The position numbers were made by a program, and so were the translations under genes. The notes below the pieces were generated by a model that was not told where the DNA came from, searched no databases, and saw only the letters and a program-made list of their open reading frames with translations. Below, piece by piece: positions 23,181 to 34,710 of a stretch of DNA of 64,000 nucleotides. Position 1 is the stretch's first letter. Every line of letters begins with the position of its first letter. This DNA comes from Perca fluviatilis (taxonomy: Eukaryota; Chordata; Actinopteri; Perciformes; Percidae), in NCBI RefSeq assembly GCF_010015445.1, contig NC_053118.1, forward strand, positions 11,395,759 through 11,459,758. Direction: 5' to 3'.

Positions 23181-23817
23181 TAGCCAATTAGGGAGGGTTA
23201 AAAATGCATTACTTTACCTTATTATATTAGCCAGATGGTACACTGAATAGTCCATGTTGTGCTGTGCATCTGGATGAGGACCATGGTGGCCCATTCTGCA
23301 TAACATGGTGTAGTAATAGCCGTGCGAGGGCAGTTTAGTGCTCACCTTTCTGTCTCACTGCCTTTCCCGAGGAAGCAGCTTTGGCTTGAGGAGCAATCAA
23401 AAGTTTAATGAAAAAAGCCGCAGCTTTCTCCCTCCTCCTTTGTCGAAAAAGATAAACGCCCCTAAAAACAAATCAATCTGGAAATTGAAAACTTCTGGTG
23501 TGAGGATAAGGAAGTGACAGCAGTGTAAACAGTTATGATTTCGATGGCTATCGTCATAAGGAGGCCAACAATGGTGTCGAGGGAGTGAAACCTCGCAGGA
23601 AGTAAAGGACTTTGTCCCTTTAACTTTCCTCCCCCCCCCCCCACCCCCCTTTCATCTATTTCTATCATTTTTTGTTTTGTTTCGTTTTGTTGTTTACTGG
23701 TGGACAGCTGTAAACGATAAGAGATTGAGGGCCGTTATCTGAAATGGGGATCAGCAATCCCTCTGGTGCGTGTATATGAGACTGAAAGCAGGAGACTTCA
23801 GGGCCTGCTGAGTGTGG
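23181..23817. other. Noncoding sequence with a C run
   Basis: A C run with one interruption spans about 23628-23648. Nothing else recognised. Confidence 0.4.
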
Positions 23818-23863
23818 AGCAGGAGGAGGAGGAGGAGGAGGAGGAGGAGGAGGAGGAGGAGGC
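23818..23863. repeat. (GGA)n trinucleotide repeat
   Basis: About 15 GGA units. The minus strand reads as polyproline, which explains the P-rich ORF at 23665-24006. Confidence 0.95.
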
Positions 23864-23900
23864 TTGGTAGGACCTGAGAACCATTGCTTTTCCCTTTTGG

Positions 23901-24338
23901 TAGTCTCAATTTGCCAGACCTTCCTCCACAGTGCTGCGGATGAGGGTCTGGTTAGTCCACACAGCATTCCGGGATGGGAGAAAAGCGTGCTATGGTTTAC
24001 TGGCATTTCTTTAAACCAATCACAATCGTCTTGGGCACCGGACGGAGCAGCGGTGCCTCTGCAAGAAGAGCCTCGGTAGGAACTTGTTTTGGTGGAACGT
24101 GTATGAGCAAAGGTAGTTTTAGTCGTGCAACAGAAAACTGAGATCGGACAGATAGTCTAGCTAGCTGTCTGGATTTACCCTGCAAGAGATCTGAGGAGCA
24201 GTTAACCATAGTCCTCAGAAATCCACCGGAGTTTAGAACGCCAACGCAAAGAAAGAGGAAGGTGACGGACATTGGCGGAACCTGCAGCGGCGTCACCGGA
24301 ACAATCCCGTAAATGAAACGTCGTCAATTCAGACTACC
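23901..24338 (+). mobile_element. Non-autonomous DNA transposon, AGTCT-ended family (copy 1)
   Basis: Runs from TAGTCTCAATTTGCCAGACC to GTCGTCAATTCAGACTACC. Recognisable interior blocks are AGTCCACACAGCATTCCGGG, CCAATCACAATCGTCTTGGG and CAGCTAGCTGTCTGGATTTA-like text. The copy at 40121-41082 carries the same blocks inverted (GTAAATCCAGACAGCTAGCT). No coding capacity. Confidence 0.75.
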
Positions 24339-24837
24339 CTGTTGAGTCCAATGCCAACGCTCAGCATCAATGCAGGAAGCAGGGTGCCCTTTATGTAACG
24401 AAATAACAAATATCCTGTCAAAGATCTGCAATCAGGGTTAACTTTCACCTTTCAACCATGACCACAATCTGTATCTATAACCTTAAAGTCATAACTATAA
24501 CATTTCAGTCCTGGCTGATTTGGCGGCAACTGTTTGATGCTACAGTTAACTACAGCCAGTAGGTCAGAAATACTACAAAAGAGCAAATAAACAATTCTAT
24601 TTTGTATGTTTGTTTCTGTATGTATTGTTTATTTCATATTAATATTTAACATGTTTGTTTGTTTATGTATGCACGCACCAACCACCAAGACAAATTCCTC
24701 ATAAGTGTAACTTACTTTGGCGATAAACCCTTTTCTGATTCTAATAAGGAAGTCGATTTTACTTCATGGTGCCCACAATGTAAGTAGTGTTTAACGCAGG
24801 ACACAGAAAAAGTCTTGCTGAGGAGTAGGACGTAGGG
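24339..24837. other. Noncoding sequence, no recognised element
   Basis: TTTGTTTATGTATG-type low-complexity wording around 24600-24680. No element recognised. Confidence 0.35.
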
Positions 24838-25100
24838 ATAGACCGATTATGGGCCCTGGCCGATTATCGAGCCGTTTTTTGGCAGTTTGCAGATTATCTG
24901 TATCAGTGTTTTATTTGCCTGATAACCGATGAAGTTAATGAATTAAATAGTGCGCTACTTTGGCTCTGCTACAGCTCTGGGTCTGTCCCTCTGCTTCGGT
25001 TTCACTCACCACAGAGTCTGACTTACTGTCCTGCCCACAACACTATCTGACTATATTTTACTGGGTATTATGTTGAACATTTCTAATTTATTAAATAATT
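24838..25100. repeat. Probable fragment of a CCGATTAT-type repeat
   Basis: Starts TAGGGATAGACCGATTATGG and carries a GGCCGATTATCG block. A related start occurs at 44216 (CTAGGGATAAGCCGATT). Only one end is present. Confidence 0.4.
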
Positions 25101-25106
25101 GCTTAA

Positions 25107-26401
25107 AGGTCCAATGTGTATGAATTTCTCCCATCTAGCGTTGAGATCATATATCGCAATCAACTCTCTCACACCACGCAGTTCAAAGTACGTATTACAG
25201 CTACGGTAGCCTTCATGCTTCAAAAAGCTGGTCTCTTGCTCTTTTCAATATCCTTTTTCTTTTTCTGGGCGAAGAAGAAGACTCCTGTTCCTGACATTTG
25301 GATTTTGAATACGTGTGGTCCTCCATATTTCAGTCCCTCCAGAAAAACGCGATTATGCGATCGCATAATTTAATGCATAATCAGCCAAAGTCTGCATATT
25401 TATGCGGGGGCCGCATTTTTTGAAATATGCCGCACTTTCGCCGCATTAATTGCCGATTTCCGCGCAAAATATGCGGTGCTTGCATGATTTCTTAATCCCC
25501 GCATTTTCGTTGCAAAAAAGTCACATATATCTTAGCAGAAAGTTATGAAGTGACGTAATTACGCGACGTGAACATCATCGAAAAGCAGGTGTTGGAGGTT
25601 GAATTTGACATGTACTTTAAGTCTCTTAAGTTGGAATCCAATAAGAAAGCTATCTTAATATCTGATGTCTACTAAAATTTCTTTGTTTAAGTGCTCCTGC
25701 TGTCTATATTATTAACGATTTTTGAAAGTCTGTCTCTTTTGTACCTTTTATTTCCCTCTGTTTAGACTATTACTTTTATTTTTACTTTAATATTATTTGT
25801 ATATATTTTTGTATCTTATTTGTTTACTTATTGCAGTGACTGAATCTGTAAACTATTTTTGGAAATTAAGTTTAAAAAAAGCAGGGTCTTGGGGGAATCA
25901 CTTTTTCTTCTCTTTTTCATCAAACCGCAGTTTTTGCAAGTTCCCGCATTTTTATCGCATAAAATTGCATAAATATCCCTCATATTCCATCGCATTTTTT
26001 AAGAAAACATGCCGCATAATCAAGGATTTTTGCCTGCAAAAATCACAAAAAAACAGTTTTTCTGGAAGGACTGATATTTCCTTCTTGAAACTTGCCGGGG
26101 CCGGCAAGCTACGATACCCATTAGCAGCATTAGCAGCACCTGGGAGTTTATCATGTGACAGCGGAAATGCGAAAGGCGGAGCAGTATGTGCTGTACGTCC
26201 CTTACCGGCTAACGTATTTCAAGATGGCGCATGAATACGGAGCATCTACCCCAGTTCATGCGAATGCAAATGTTAAATTTTAAGCCAAAAGGAACACTTG
26301 GAATTGATGGTGGAGGTAAATATTCATGAAAAAGGACAAGTTTGTGAACGGGCAACACAGATTCTGATAATGAACAACTAAACACGTTACACACCGGACC
26401 T
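25107..26401 (-). mobile_element. TTAA-target MITE (copy 1), split by a nested element
   Basis: The ends AGGTCCAATGTGTA and TTACACACCGGACCT are inverted and directly bordered by TTAA at 25103-25106 and 26402-26405, as for piggyBac- or Kolobok-type insertions. The copy at 54481-55024 is the same element uninterrupted and in opposite orientation. Removing the nested element at 25331-26073 leaves about 550 bp, matching the 544-bp intact copy. The shared minus-strand ORF (26209-26424, twin at 54458-54673) is part of the repeat and is not a gene. Confidence 0.85.
25331..26073. mobile_element. hAT-like element nested in the TTAA MITE
   Basis: Left end CAGTCCCTCCAGAAAAACGC; complement of the right end CAGTCCTTCCAGAAAAACTG. 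ATATTT is duplicated on both sides (25325-25330 and 26074-26079), and the intact relative at 54481 is continuous across this point. The interior is rich in CGCATAA/GCATTTTT motifs. About 743 bp with no transposase; the ORF at 25797-26234 crosses the boundary and is spurious. Confidence 0.85.
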
Positions 26402-26405
26402 TTAA

Positions 26406-26996
26406 GATGAAAGACATCTATCAATAATTAAACAACAAACATTGTAAAATCTTAATTTTGGCTTGAAGATTTTCATTTTCACTGTAAATGCATATCAGTT
26501 CAAAATATAAACAAAACGTCAGTGACAAATCAATTGCGCTTCATGTGTCTGCTTGCCAGTTGTATGCTTTTAATGTGAAGCAGCAGCAGTAGGAAAACGT
26601 TTGGTTAGCATTAGCAGTAACTTAACTTATACAGCAGTGGGCTAATGAACAGTAAACAGTTAGGCTAACATCAATGAGATAAAATGTTAAACAGTAAAGC
26701 GGGATTATTGTTTCCTGTAAATCCCCTGTGTGAAGATTGAAGCAGTGTGAATTATAAATGGGATTGGCGGACTCCGCTACTAACGATGAAAACTACAAAT
26801 ATAGAGAGAGAATTCCGGAATGGAAAGACAAAAACCGATTTCAATGAAATGAAAATCTGAAGGATTACACTTCCATACTAAAACACAAGTGTTTTACTCC
26901 CCTGAAACCTAATGATACATATACCGTTAAAAAAGGAGAGTTCTCTGCGCTTCTGCAGACCGTAACAATCCGGTGCAACCAAAGCAGGACACAACA
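26406..26996. other. Noncoding sequence; first bases shared with 54.4 kb
   Basis: The first about 36 bp after the MITE (complement of TTAATTATTGATAGATGTC and neighbours) also borders the other MITE copy at 54440-54476. The rest is unrecognised. Confidence 0.5.
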
Positions 26997-27135
26997 GTAT
27001 AAAATAACAAAAAAATTTGCCAGTGCAACACAGATTTCTTACTTAATAGTTTTATTTCTTAAGGTGCATGGCAGTGACTAATGTTTCGATGTAAGGTTAC
27101 ATCTTCATCAGAGTCCTTTTTTGTTATTTGATACA
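26997..27135 (-). mobile_element. Small TIR element with hammerhead-like motif
   Basis: The ends are inverted: GTATAAAATAACAAAAAA on the left, and GTATCAAATAACAAAAAA on the complement of the right end. On the minus strand the element contains CTCTGATGA, a perfect 7-bp hairpin stem (GATGTAA/TTACATC), then GAAAC and AGTC, the order of hammerhead ribozyme core segments. One extra A follows the CTGATGA box, so activity is doubtful. Confidence 0.55.
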
Positions 27136-27507
27136 TATACCGTCTTTGCTATAAATAAAGTATATCCTTAACCTTAACGATACCATATTTGGTATATGTG
27201 CAGATATGGTAGAAAGTAAGAATTTAAAATACCAGGGTTTTTGCTACCAATTCTAAACCGTTTTAGTCAAATGAATATAAAATGAATGTAAAATCAATTT
27301 GAACATTAAAAATACCTAATGACTTTTCTCATATGTAATGATTGTAGTTAGTCTGCAATGGACATCTTTTTGAGTGTTATCTGCTCTAGCTTTTCAGACA
27401 TTTTAGATACAGATAAGGTAATAATAATGATTCAAAATGATGTGAAATATTTTGTTTAATTAGTAACATTTTCTTAATGGAGGACCCCATACACACTCAC
27501 ACTCACT

Positions 27508-27510
<3 letters not shown>
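27136..27510. other. Noncoding sequence, no recognised element
   Basis: AT-rich; nothing supported. Confidence 0.4.

Positions 27511-27559
<49 letters not shown>
27511..27559. repeat. (CA)n microsatellite
   Basis: About 24 perfect CA units preceded by imperfect CACTCA steps. Confidence 0.95.
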
Positions 27560-27563
<4 letters not shown>

Positions 27564-29639
27564 ACGTGCACCTAAGTCTTCCACAAACACTGAAATACAT
27601 TTGCACAGGACGTAAAAATACATATTCTGGGGTTTTGCAGAATCGTCCAGTATTTGACGTTCTTGCCTGGTGATGGGGTTGGAACAGGAACATCACTTCC
27701 TCAGATCATTTCTTAAAACATCTGCATCTTGGCCTGTGTTTGGTACATGCACACCTACAGTCTTGCACACTACACTCCCACTGCACAGACATTTCCAAGG
27801 TTAAACTCCGGCCGTTGACACATTGTTTTCCATTGCAATTCCCCGCTGCTCTTCCATCTTGCTCCAGTCTTTTACAGATTAAGGCAGTTGTATTATAAGA
27901 CACAGAATTAAGCCTGCAGTGTCCTAAAGATATAGCCCAATCCACTGCTCTTAATTTTGCAATTCCATCACCCCGCTGCGGCAAAGCCCTGCTTCTCCAT
28001 CAAAAGCATTAAGGGCATTGAAGCCTGGAGTATCATCAACAATGACAGGTAAATATTTAGGCTGTCTCACTGGAGCAAATAAGCCACCCAAGGTCACATG
28101 GCTGCGTTAGCCCATTCCAGCTTCGCTACATTGGTCTTAAGGTCTCAGCAGAAACAATGTACACACATCCAAAGCAGAGCACAAGCTTTTTTTTACCTTT
28201 TTGACCGTTTTTTTTTTTGCATCAGCAATCGTACTGCATGATAAATGTGAGATAATGTAACATTTAGAATATTAAGATAACGAAAATACCTAGAGGTGCA
28301 CTTCTGTGAACCGTCACTTTATATCATTTCCTGCATCGAGAACGGACGCTGCATCGGGGGACCAAACAATTGCATCTCCGAAAAAAAAAAGGTCAAGTTA
28401 GCTTATTTGCCGCTCAAGACATCATCTCATCTTCAACAACAACTGACTTCCAAATGTGTCATTTATCATACAATCTGTCATACTGAAGCAGTGCTTTGCC
28501 GGAGTAAAAAAAAAAAAGAAAGAAAAAAAGATCATAATTGGAGTTTTTATCTTTTTCATTATTTCCTTCCACAACCTCTGTCAACAAAATCAAAATGCCT
28601 TTTTGAGTCACGCAAGGAAGTGCAGCTCTGGGCCGAGCCGCGGTGGCCGCAGAGATAGGCTGCACCGGATAAGGAGTAAGTGAGTCCTTTGCTTTTGTGT
28701 CAACAAGAGACTTTATGGCTTTGAAGTAATAAATCATAAAAAAAAAAACTACTCTCTTCCTAAACATTCATAGATAAGGGAGTTAGGAATCAAAATCAAT
28801 TTAACTTTCTGTACACAGGGTCCCAGTGTGGCCTGCAAACAGTTTTGAGTATCAAGACCATCTCAACGTGAAGCAACTGTAAATGGATTAGTGTGGGGAG
28901 AGATGGGGGATGTCATCCTTCTGTTGTATGACTGACAGAAATCATACAGGGTCAAAACATCCCCTAAGACAAAATGAAAATAAATGGAATATCGTCACAG
29001 CTATCTTAAATCCCCTTGTGGCATTGCACTTTCTTGGGCACTTAAGGATTTCAGGACCATTTCAATAAAATGATTTCATGTTTGTATTATCACATTTTCT
29101 TTTGTCAAAATTATGACAGCAATTAACTGTAAAGATACAGCACAAAAGCGTACAAAATATGCGTGGAACGTTACAAAAGCTCTTCATCTGTGTATAATGA
29201 CCAGGTACCGAGGCAAAACTGAATGTGGTGTCTGTTAGTCAATCATTATCATTGCAAGCAAATAGTGTACTTTGTCAGTATATGGCATTTAGATTCCCTG
29301 GAGATATTCATTCCCAAAGCATAAAAAAAAGGCGTTTATATGAGAAAAGAAAAACCTCTGCAGCGCTCGTTATCTCCAGCTGCCTGACTCATCTTTTACT
29401 ATTTTCCCTAAAGGAAGTCATAAGACTTCACAAACTGTCTCTTAAATGGTGTAGTTGGTGTTCATCAGAAACTTTTCTCTGTCAATTGAATTCATTTATG
29501 TGGTACAGTAATTAAGGTTCTAGGAGGCAAAATGCTTCTGACGCATGCAATTGTTTTTGAGAAAAACCATATAAAAAGCTATTTAAAAGAAGAAGAAAGT
29601 GCTCTAAGCCAAGTAACAGTGGAAACAGTGTTTTGAGTG
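27560..29639. other. Long noncoding stretch, no recognised element
   Basis: Unique-looking, with A- and T-runs near 28190, 28380, 28505 and 28738. The opposed ORFs at 28296-28767 lie across those runs. A GC-rich pocket at 28610-28680 might be regulatory. Confidence 0.4.
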
Positions 29640-30090
29640 GGTGTTTAAAATGTCCCTTAAAGGTCCTGTATGTATTATAATTGCATGTGGACTTTAATGA
29701 AGGGTTTGTGCATTTGTGAGCATGTGTGTGTGATACCCATGCAGCCAGCTTTGAAGGATGTTTCTACAACACGCAGAGAGAGATCAGGGCCACGTTCGGC
29801 CCCGACAAAACGTAGCAACATGTTTTTTGTTGTTTTTACTGAAACGGGTGCGTTGTGTGTGCAAGCGCTCTGCCTTTTTATTACCATTAATTAACAAGGT
29901 TTACATACACGTTCCTGATATTACCTGTGACACAGCCAATAAACGAGAGACACACCCACCAAACGAGAGAAAACATATCTCAAAGCCGCTGCACATCGTT
30001 TCACACCGGTTCTGAGGGAACATGTTGTTCAACACGAAACCGTAGTAAACCGGCGCGCACCTTTTTGTGATTGAACGTGCCCCAGCTGTA
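29640..30090. repeat. Probable interspersed repeat
   Basis: The wording from CTTAAAGGTCCTGTATGTAT through GGCCCCGACAAAACGTAGCA, CAATAAACGAGAGACACACC and GTAAACCGGCGCGCACC is GC- and CpG-richer than the surroundings and resembles a fish interspersed repeat. No second copy is in the window and the right end is undefined. Confidence 0.4.
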
Positions 30091-31189
30091 GTACACAGAA
30101 GAGGCCCAAGTCACTTGCTGTACCATTGCCTGTGCTACTGACCAGGGGTAAATTTAGCTACATTTAACCTGATTAGGATAGGAAACACTGGCAATTTCGG
30201 AAAGAAACTGTGCACTCCCCAGATTTGCACTGGTTGGCAGGTGAATAGATGCTATCTGACCCCTGCCTGCAGCTTCCAGCTTCCAGCGTGCAGCCTGAGC
30301 AGCAAACCTGTAGTTGTGTCGAAAATGCCTACAGAAAAGGCAAGTAAAACGTGGGAAACTCCACAAAAAAAAAGTGGATTGTAAAGTAGTCATAGTTGGG
30401 GCCTGGGGTTTATAATAATTTTTCTCCCTTCTAGGTGCTCCTTACCCAGATGTAAGTGTATCTTAACATTAGGACCACAGTGCTACAGGCCTGTGTGCCA
30501 TAAAGCAGTATACCTCTGCACTGTCAAGCTGTTCCTTTGCCTTTTAATGGAGAAACGATAGAAAGGGCCTCACACTGGATGTTTAATAATTAAACAGCAT
30601 ATTAAACAGCCATCTTGCATTACAGGGTAGTTTCCTGCTGTCATAAGGATAAAAAGAAAGTAGAAAGTTATCAAGGACAGCTGACATATTCACCTTTTAA
30701 TTAATAGGACATCATGTTTAAAGGAAACCCTGATGTTGAAAGTTGTTTATTTTGACATGATAGAAGGACTGTTGACGGTGTTAGCTAAGCCTAACCAAGG
30801 GAAGGCATATATGTATATTTTGAAAAGTTAAAATAATATTACATCACTTACAGTAGGCTACCAAGATTTTTTTTTTTCATTGCAAATCAGTCAAAGTTGA
30901 CTGGATCTGTGACTAACACCTTATAAACACCTTATAATCACTTTCAAATACATTTCTTTTACCCATCGCTCATAACGTGTGAGTACCTCCAAAAAGAGTC
31001 TGGTTTCTGGCTTGCGGGTTTGTGCTGCTCTCATTCCATTCACTGAAATATACAAGATCCAAAGAAAAACAACAACTGAGTCCTTCTTCATCCTCGATTG
31101 GTTCGGCTGATCGTTTCAGACTTTCCTAATGCCCGTTCCACCACATAGCCTCTGAATTTGGAATGAAATTAATATTTCAAAACTTGTGA
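30091..31189. other. Noncoding sequence, no recognised element
   Basis: Nothing supported. Confidence 0.4.
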
Positions 31190-31440
31190 CGGCCCGGCCG
31201 CTTGACTCGGCCCCCGTGCCAGCGGCAGGCCCATTCATCACACAGTTAAGTGTCAGCATTAAATTATCCCTGCTATTATGACAGCGACATTACTCATCAG
31301 GATTAGGGCTAGCCAAACAGAGGCTCCTCAGCTGCAGCCATCTCCTGCTCGCTATCGATCGCTGTTCCCTCCATTACCAACACAGAGGCTATCTGCATGA
31401 CACCGGCGCGCCGCGCATGTTGATGATGCTCTTGTCTGCT
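31190..31440. promoter_or_regulatory. Candidate CNE-like block
   Basis: GC-balanced non-repetitive block with AAGTGTCAGCATTAAATTAT, TATTATGACAGCGACATTAC, GCTATCGATCGCTG and CCGGCGCGCCGCGC. TGACAG and ATTAAATTA sites recall homeodomain/TALE inputs. Inference only. Confidence 0.35.
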
Positions 31441-31464
31441 ACCAGGATGCTTGTATCAAGAGGT

Positions 31465-31467
<3 letters not shown>

Positions 31468-31508
<41 letters not shown>
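31468..31508. repeat. (GA)n microsatellite
   Basis: About 20 GA units. The minus strand gives serine/leucine-rich spurious ORFs. Confidence 0.95.
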
Positions 31509-31511
<3 letters not shown>

Positions 31512-34019
31512 AGGAGGAAGCAAAACACGGGGAGAAAAAGAGGAGATAAAGAGAGACTGTACGCACGCAGAGACTCTCCAGAGAGGGAAGGTATAATGAA
31601 GTGCTGGATAGGTTTAATACGGACAACAGAAAGGGGCCACTGCCGTAGTCGAGTGCTGTTAATATCTCCTCCAATCCTTAAGCAAATCAAGTTATCTGGC
31701 ACTGCCTGTGTTTCGATAAGGAGTGGATGAGGTCCGTTGAGAACAGCTTGATTTAGATGTTTAAAGTGAATATCCAGATAGCTCAAACACATACTCTGTA
31801 TGATCTGAATCTACTTGTATGTCTGCTTGTTTTCTCACTCAGCGGAGCGTGCACTCAGACTGAAGAAGAGAGATAAAACCACAGCGGCGTCTGCATAAAT
31901 CCCTCATTTCTATGCCCTTGCCTCAAACGTGCCACAAGACATTACTTAAATAATGCCTGAAGGTGCAAACACCACTGACGGTGTCCCCCTCCGTTCAATT
32001 TGAAACGCATCAAATCCTCTCTAATTCCACATTTCAGGCTCTTAAATTGCCCTGTGCTCTGAAACGTAACCAAAGGCTTCAACTTTGTTTCAAGACTTTT
32101 TTTCCTTTTTTAGTTTCTATTAATGTCAACTTTGGTGTTACTCTGAGAGGATGAGATAAGAAAAGGGAATAAAGCCAATTTCTTTTTGTTGTAAATGCCC
32201 TCTGCGCGGTCACACTGCGATAGCAGACCTGAGGATTTTCAACGCAGGCCAATTTTAGGAAGTGAAAGCTGACCTCTTCAGGGACTTCCACATGGCATGT
32301 GTCTCTCAAACAGAGGAATCTCTCTGGACATTGTTCTTTAGGTGGGACAACTGTGGACCACATGGACAGTACAACAACCTGTCTCATTTCAGAAACTTCA
32401 ATTGAGCAGACCACCACCTGGTCCGACTTAATGACTTATGTCCCAGTGTAATAGAGATCATTTCTTTGTTATAAAGCGCAAGTGACTGAGAGCTGTGCTT
32501 ATTTTCTTGAGTTTGGGGTGTGCAGCTGTTAGTAAAAAAAAAAAAAAAAGAGCAAGACAACATAAAAAAAATAAAAAATGACAATTAAAATATCTTCACT
32601 GTCAAAGCTGCAGCACTTTATATATGAGTATAAAGCATTGTGCAATAGTTAAACTAATCTCAACTCAAGGTTCACTTACTAGCTTTTGGCGCTTTGATGA
32701 TGAATGTTGATTATGTTAAGTACTTTACACATAAGAGAACATGTCCTATAAGAGAATACTGTAATATCAAAAGTACTTTGTAGCAGGTAAGCGAGTTCTG
32801 CTTTAAAAATCGTTCTTATCGTCACTGTGTGGTGAGAAGGTTGCATGTCACAAACTGTTGCATTACAGAAAATGAAAAAAAAAAAAAAGAAAACACGGTA
32901 TTGAGCTATTTTACTCAGACCTAGTAAGACAAAATCACCTCATCACTCTTTAAATATTTGAAAAACCCACGGACAGATGTAAAGGGCGACCAATAGCATT
33001 GATTCCTGAAAATATATTCAAATGATGAAATATGGAGATATGAGGTTCCTGCCCGACACCGTTGTTGTGTAAAAGTACGTAAGTTTAGGTAGAATCAACC
33101 CTAATACACCTTTTTTCCTGAGAAGGGTTTGAACGTGACACATGTCAAAAAATCTGCAGTGGCTTTCATGTCTTTACTTTTCTGCATGGAACCGAGTAAC
33201 GTAATAATTAATCGGAAGTGGCTTCCTTGCCACTTCGGATTGCCCCCCTTCTACAAACAAGATCTTATTTAAAACACTTTTATTTATTGACTAGCAGCAC
33301 TAGGACGATGTAACTCAGGCCTGCGCATGGGTCAGTGTATACAGATCCAGTGGTCAAAAGTTCACAGCAGATCAGATAAGTTTCAATCAGCTGAACAATG
33401 CTCTTAGCCGTTTCGAAAGAAGAGAGACAGCGAGACCCTAAGAAACTTTCTAAAAGTCTTTGATTACAATGCAAATGTTTAAATGTTGTCATTGCATCAC
33501 TGAATTATTAATTTACAATTACAGGTGAACCAATTTTTTTTGGCATTGATTTCTTTTACTGGGCCCATTTAAAGCCAAATGCTAATCCAAAACAGCAGCC
33601 CAATAAAGTTAGCAGTAATGGTCACTTTTCAAAATGAAGAATGTTATCAAGGATGTGAAGGAACGCTCAGTCTTTGTTTCCCTACCTTTAGCTCGTCTTA
33701 TCGCTCTATTACAAACCTCCCCGCTTGGACCGTCGTCATTTTTCTCCCATGTAGCTATCAAATGCCCCTGCCCCCGTGCGTATCGACCACCTTCCTCCTG
33801 GAGATCAATGCCGGGCCTATGGAGGCTGGTACAAAAACTGTAATTACTCAGAAAGCTACAAATTCCTTGGCGATAACAGCTTATTTCATTCATTATTGCA
33901 AGTAAGAAAAATACACACATGCACAAGTAGATGCACACACGCTTCAGAAAGCAGCAAGTGATGATCACACAAAGCTTATTTTTGCTTTGTTTATTGAACC
34001 AAACCTCAAGTCGTTCTCA
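31509..34019. other. Long noncoding stretch, no recognised element
   Basis: Mostly unique. A short hairpin GAAGTGGC...GCCACTTC lies near 33216-33237, and A-runs occur near 32534 and 32877. Overlapping ORFs in opposite strands at 33579-33968 are mutual shadows without domains. Confidence 0.4.
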
Positions 34020-34056
34020 TTAGGGTTAGGGCTATAGGGTTAGGGTTAGGGTTAGG
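34020..34056 (+). repeat. Interstitial telomere-like (TTAGGG)n tract
   Basis: TTAGGG units, with one GGCTATAGGG interruption, form about five repeats. The short length and unique flanks show an interstitial tract, not a chromosome end. Confidence 0.85.
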
Positions 34057-34339
34057 GGAAGAAAGGAATTTTTACTCATGTTAGCATCATGCAACACGGG
34101 CTGTTTCATTACATCTAGAAGTATAACTTAATCTGTATGGTTCATGATGCTTTGGCAAATTTGTTATCCACATTTCACTTCATCTTCATCATCTACAGTA
34201 TATGACCCAAAAAACAATTTCCAACCGCAAGATGAATTATTTTGCCACCATGAGAAATAAGGTGAGCAATAAAACGTCTAATGATACAAAAGGCTGAGAA
34301 AGGATAACAAACAAGTAGGCGAGATTTGCTGCCTTTCAG

Positions 34340-34710
34340 AAACCCTCTTAAGTGGTAATGGGATAACCCTGGACACGTCAAGAGCCTATCAAACTGCCCC
34401 TCACATTCGACCCCTGGGTGAGACAGGAAGGGCCTGCTTTGTTTGTAGCAATTGGGTCCTTTGTGCAGGGCCGTAATGAAGTGACCTGAAATAATGGAAA
34501 GCCCTGGGCCCCGCGCGGATGATTTTTGCTGGGATAAGAGCAGGGATCCTGATTCGGAGTCACAGTTCATTTCATTTTTCGCCTCTGATGAGATCTCCTC
34601 CGTTATCTGATAAAATTGAACAGCCATTACCGGCAGGGGCTCAGGCCGGCCAAGCGGTAAAGCGCTGCCGACTGCTCTTAACAGAAATCCTATACACTCC
34701 ACTTTGTCAG
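34340..34710. promoter_or_regulatory. Candidate CNE-like block
   Basis: Dense non-repetitive block (GTAGCAATTGGGTCCTTTG, GCAGGGCCGTAATGAAGTGA, CTCCGTTATCTGATAAAATT, CAGCCATTACCGG). The longest ORF of the window (minus strand, 34193-34702, 169 aa) lies across it with no recognisable domain, and the opposite strand is also partly open. Regulatory inference only. Confidence 0.35.

Noticed and set aside
26209..26424. 71-aa ORF conserved between two places (twin at 54458-54673)
   Set aside because: Similarity is due to two copies of a TTAA MITE, not a gene family.
27686..27984. 92-aa cysteine-containing minus-strand ORF
   Set aside because: No cysteine spacing typical of a known domain, no signal peptide or splice context.
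34020..34056. Chromosome end
   Set aside because: Only about five TTAGGG units, with long unique sequence on both sides.
34193..34702. 169-aa minus-strand ORF, longest in the window
   Set aside because: No recognisable domain, antisense ORFs overlap it, and no splice or promoter context. Treated as chance within a CNE-like block.
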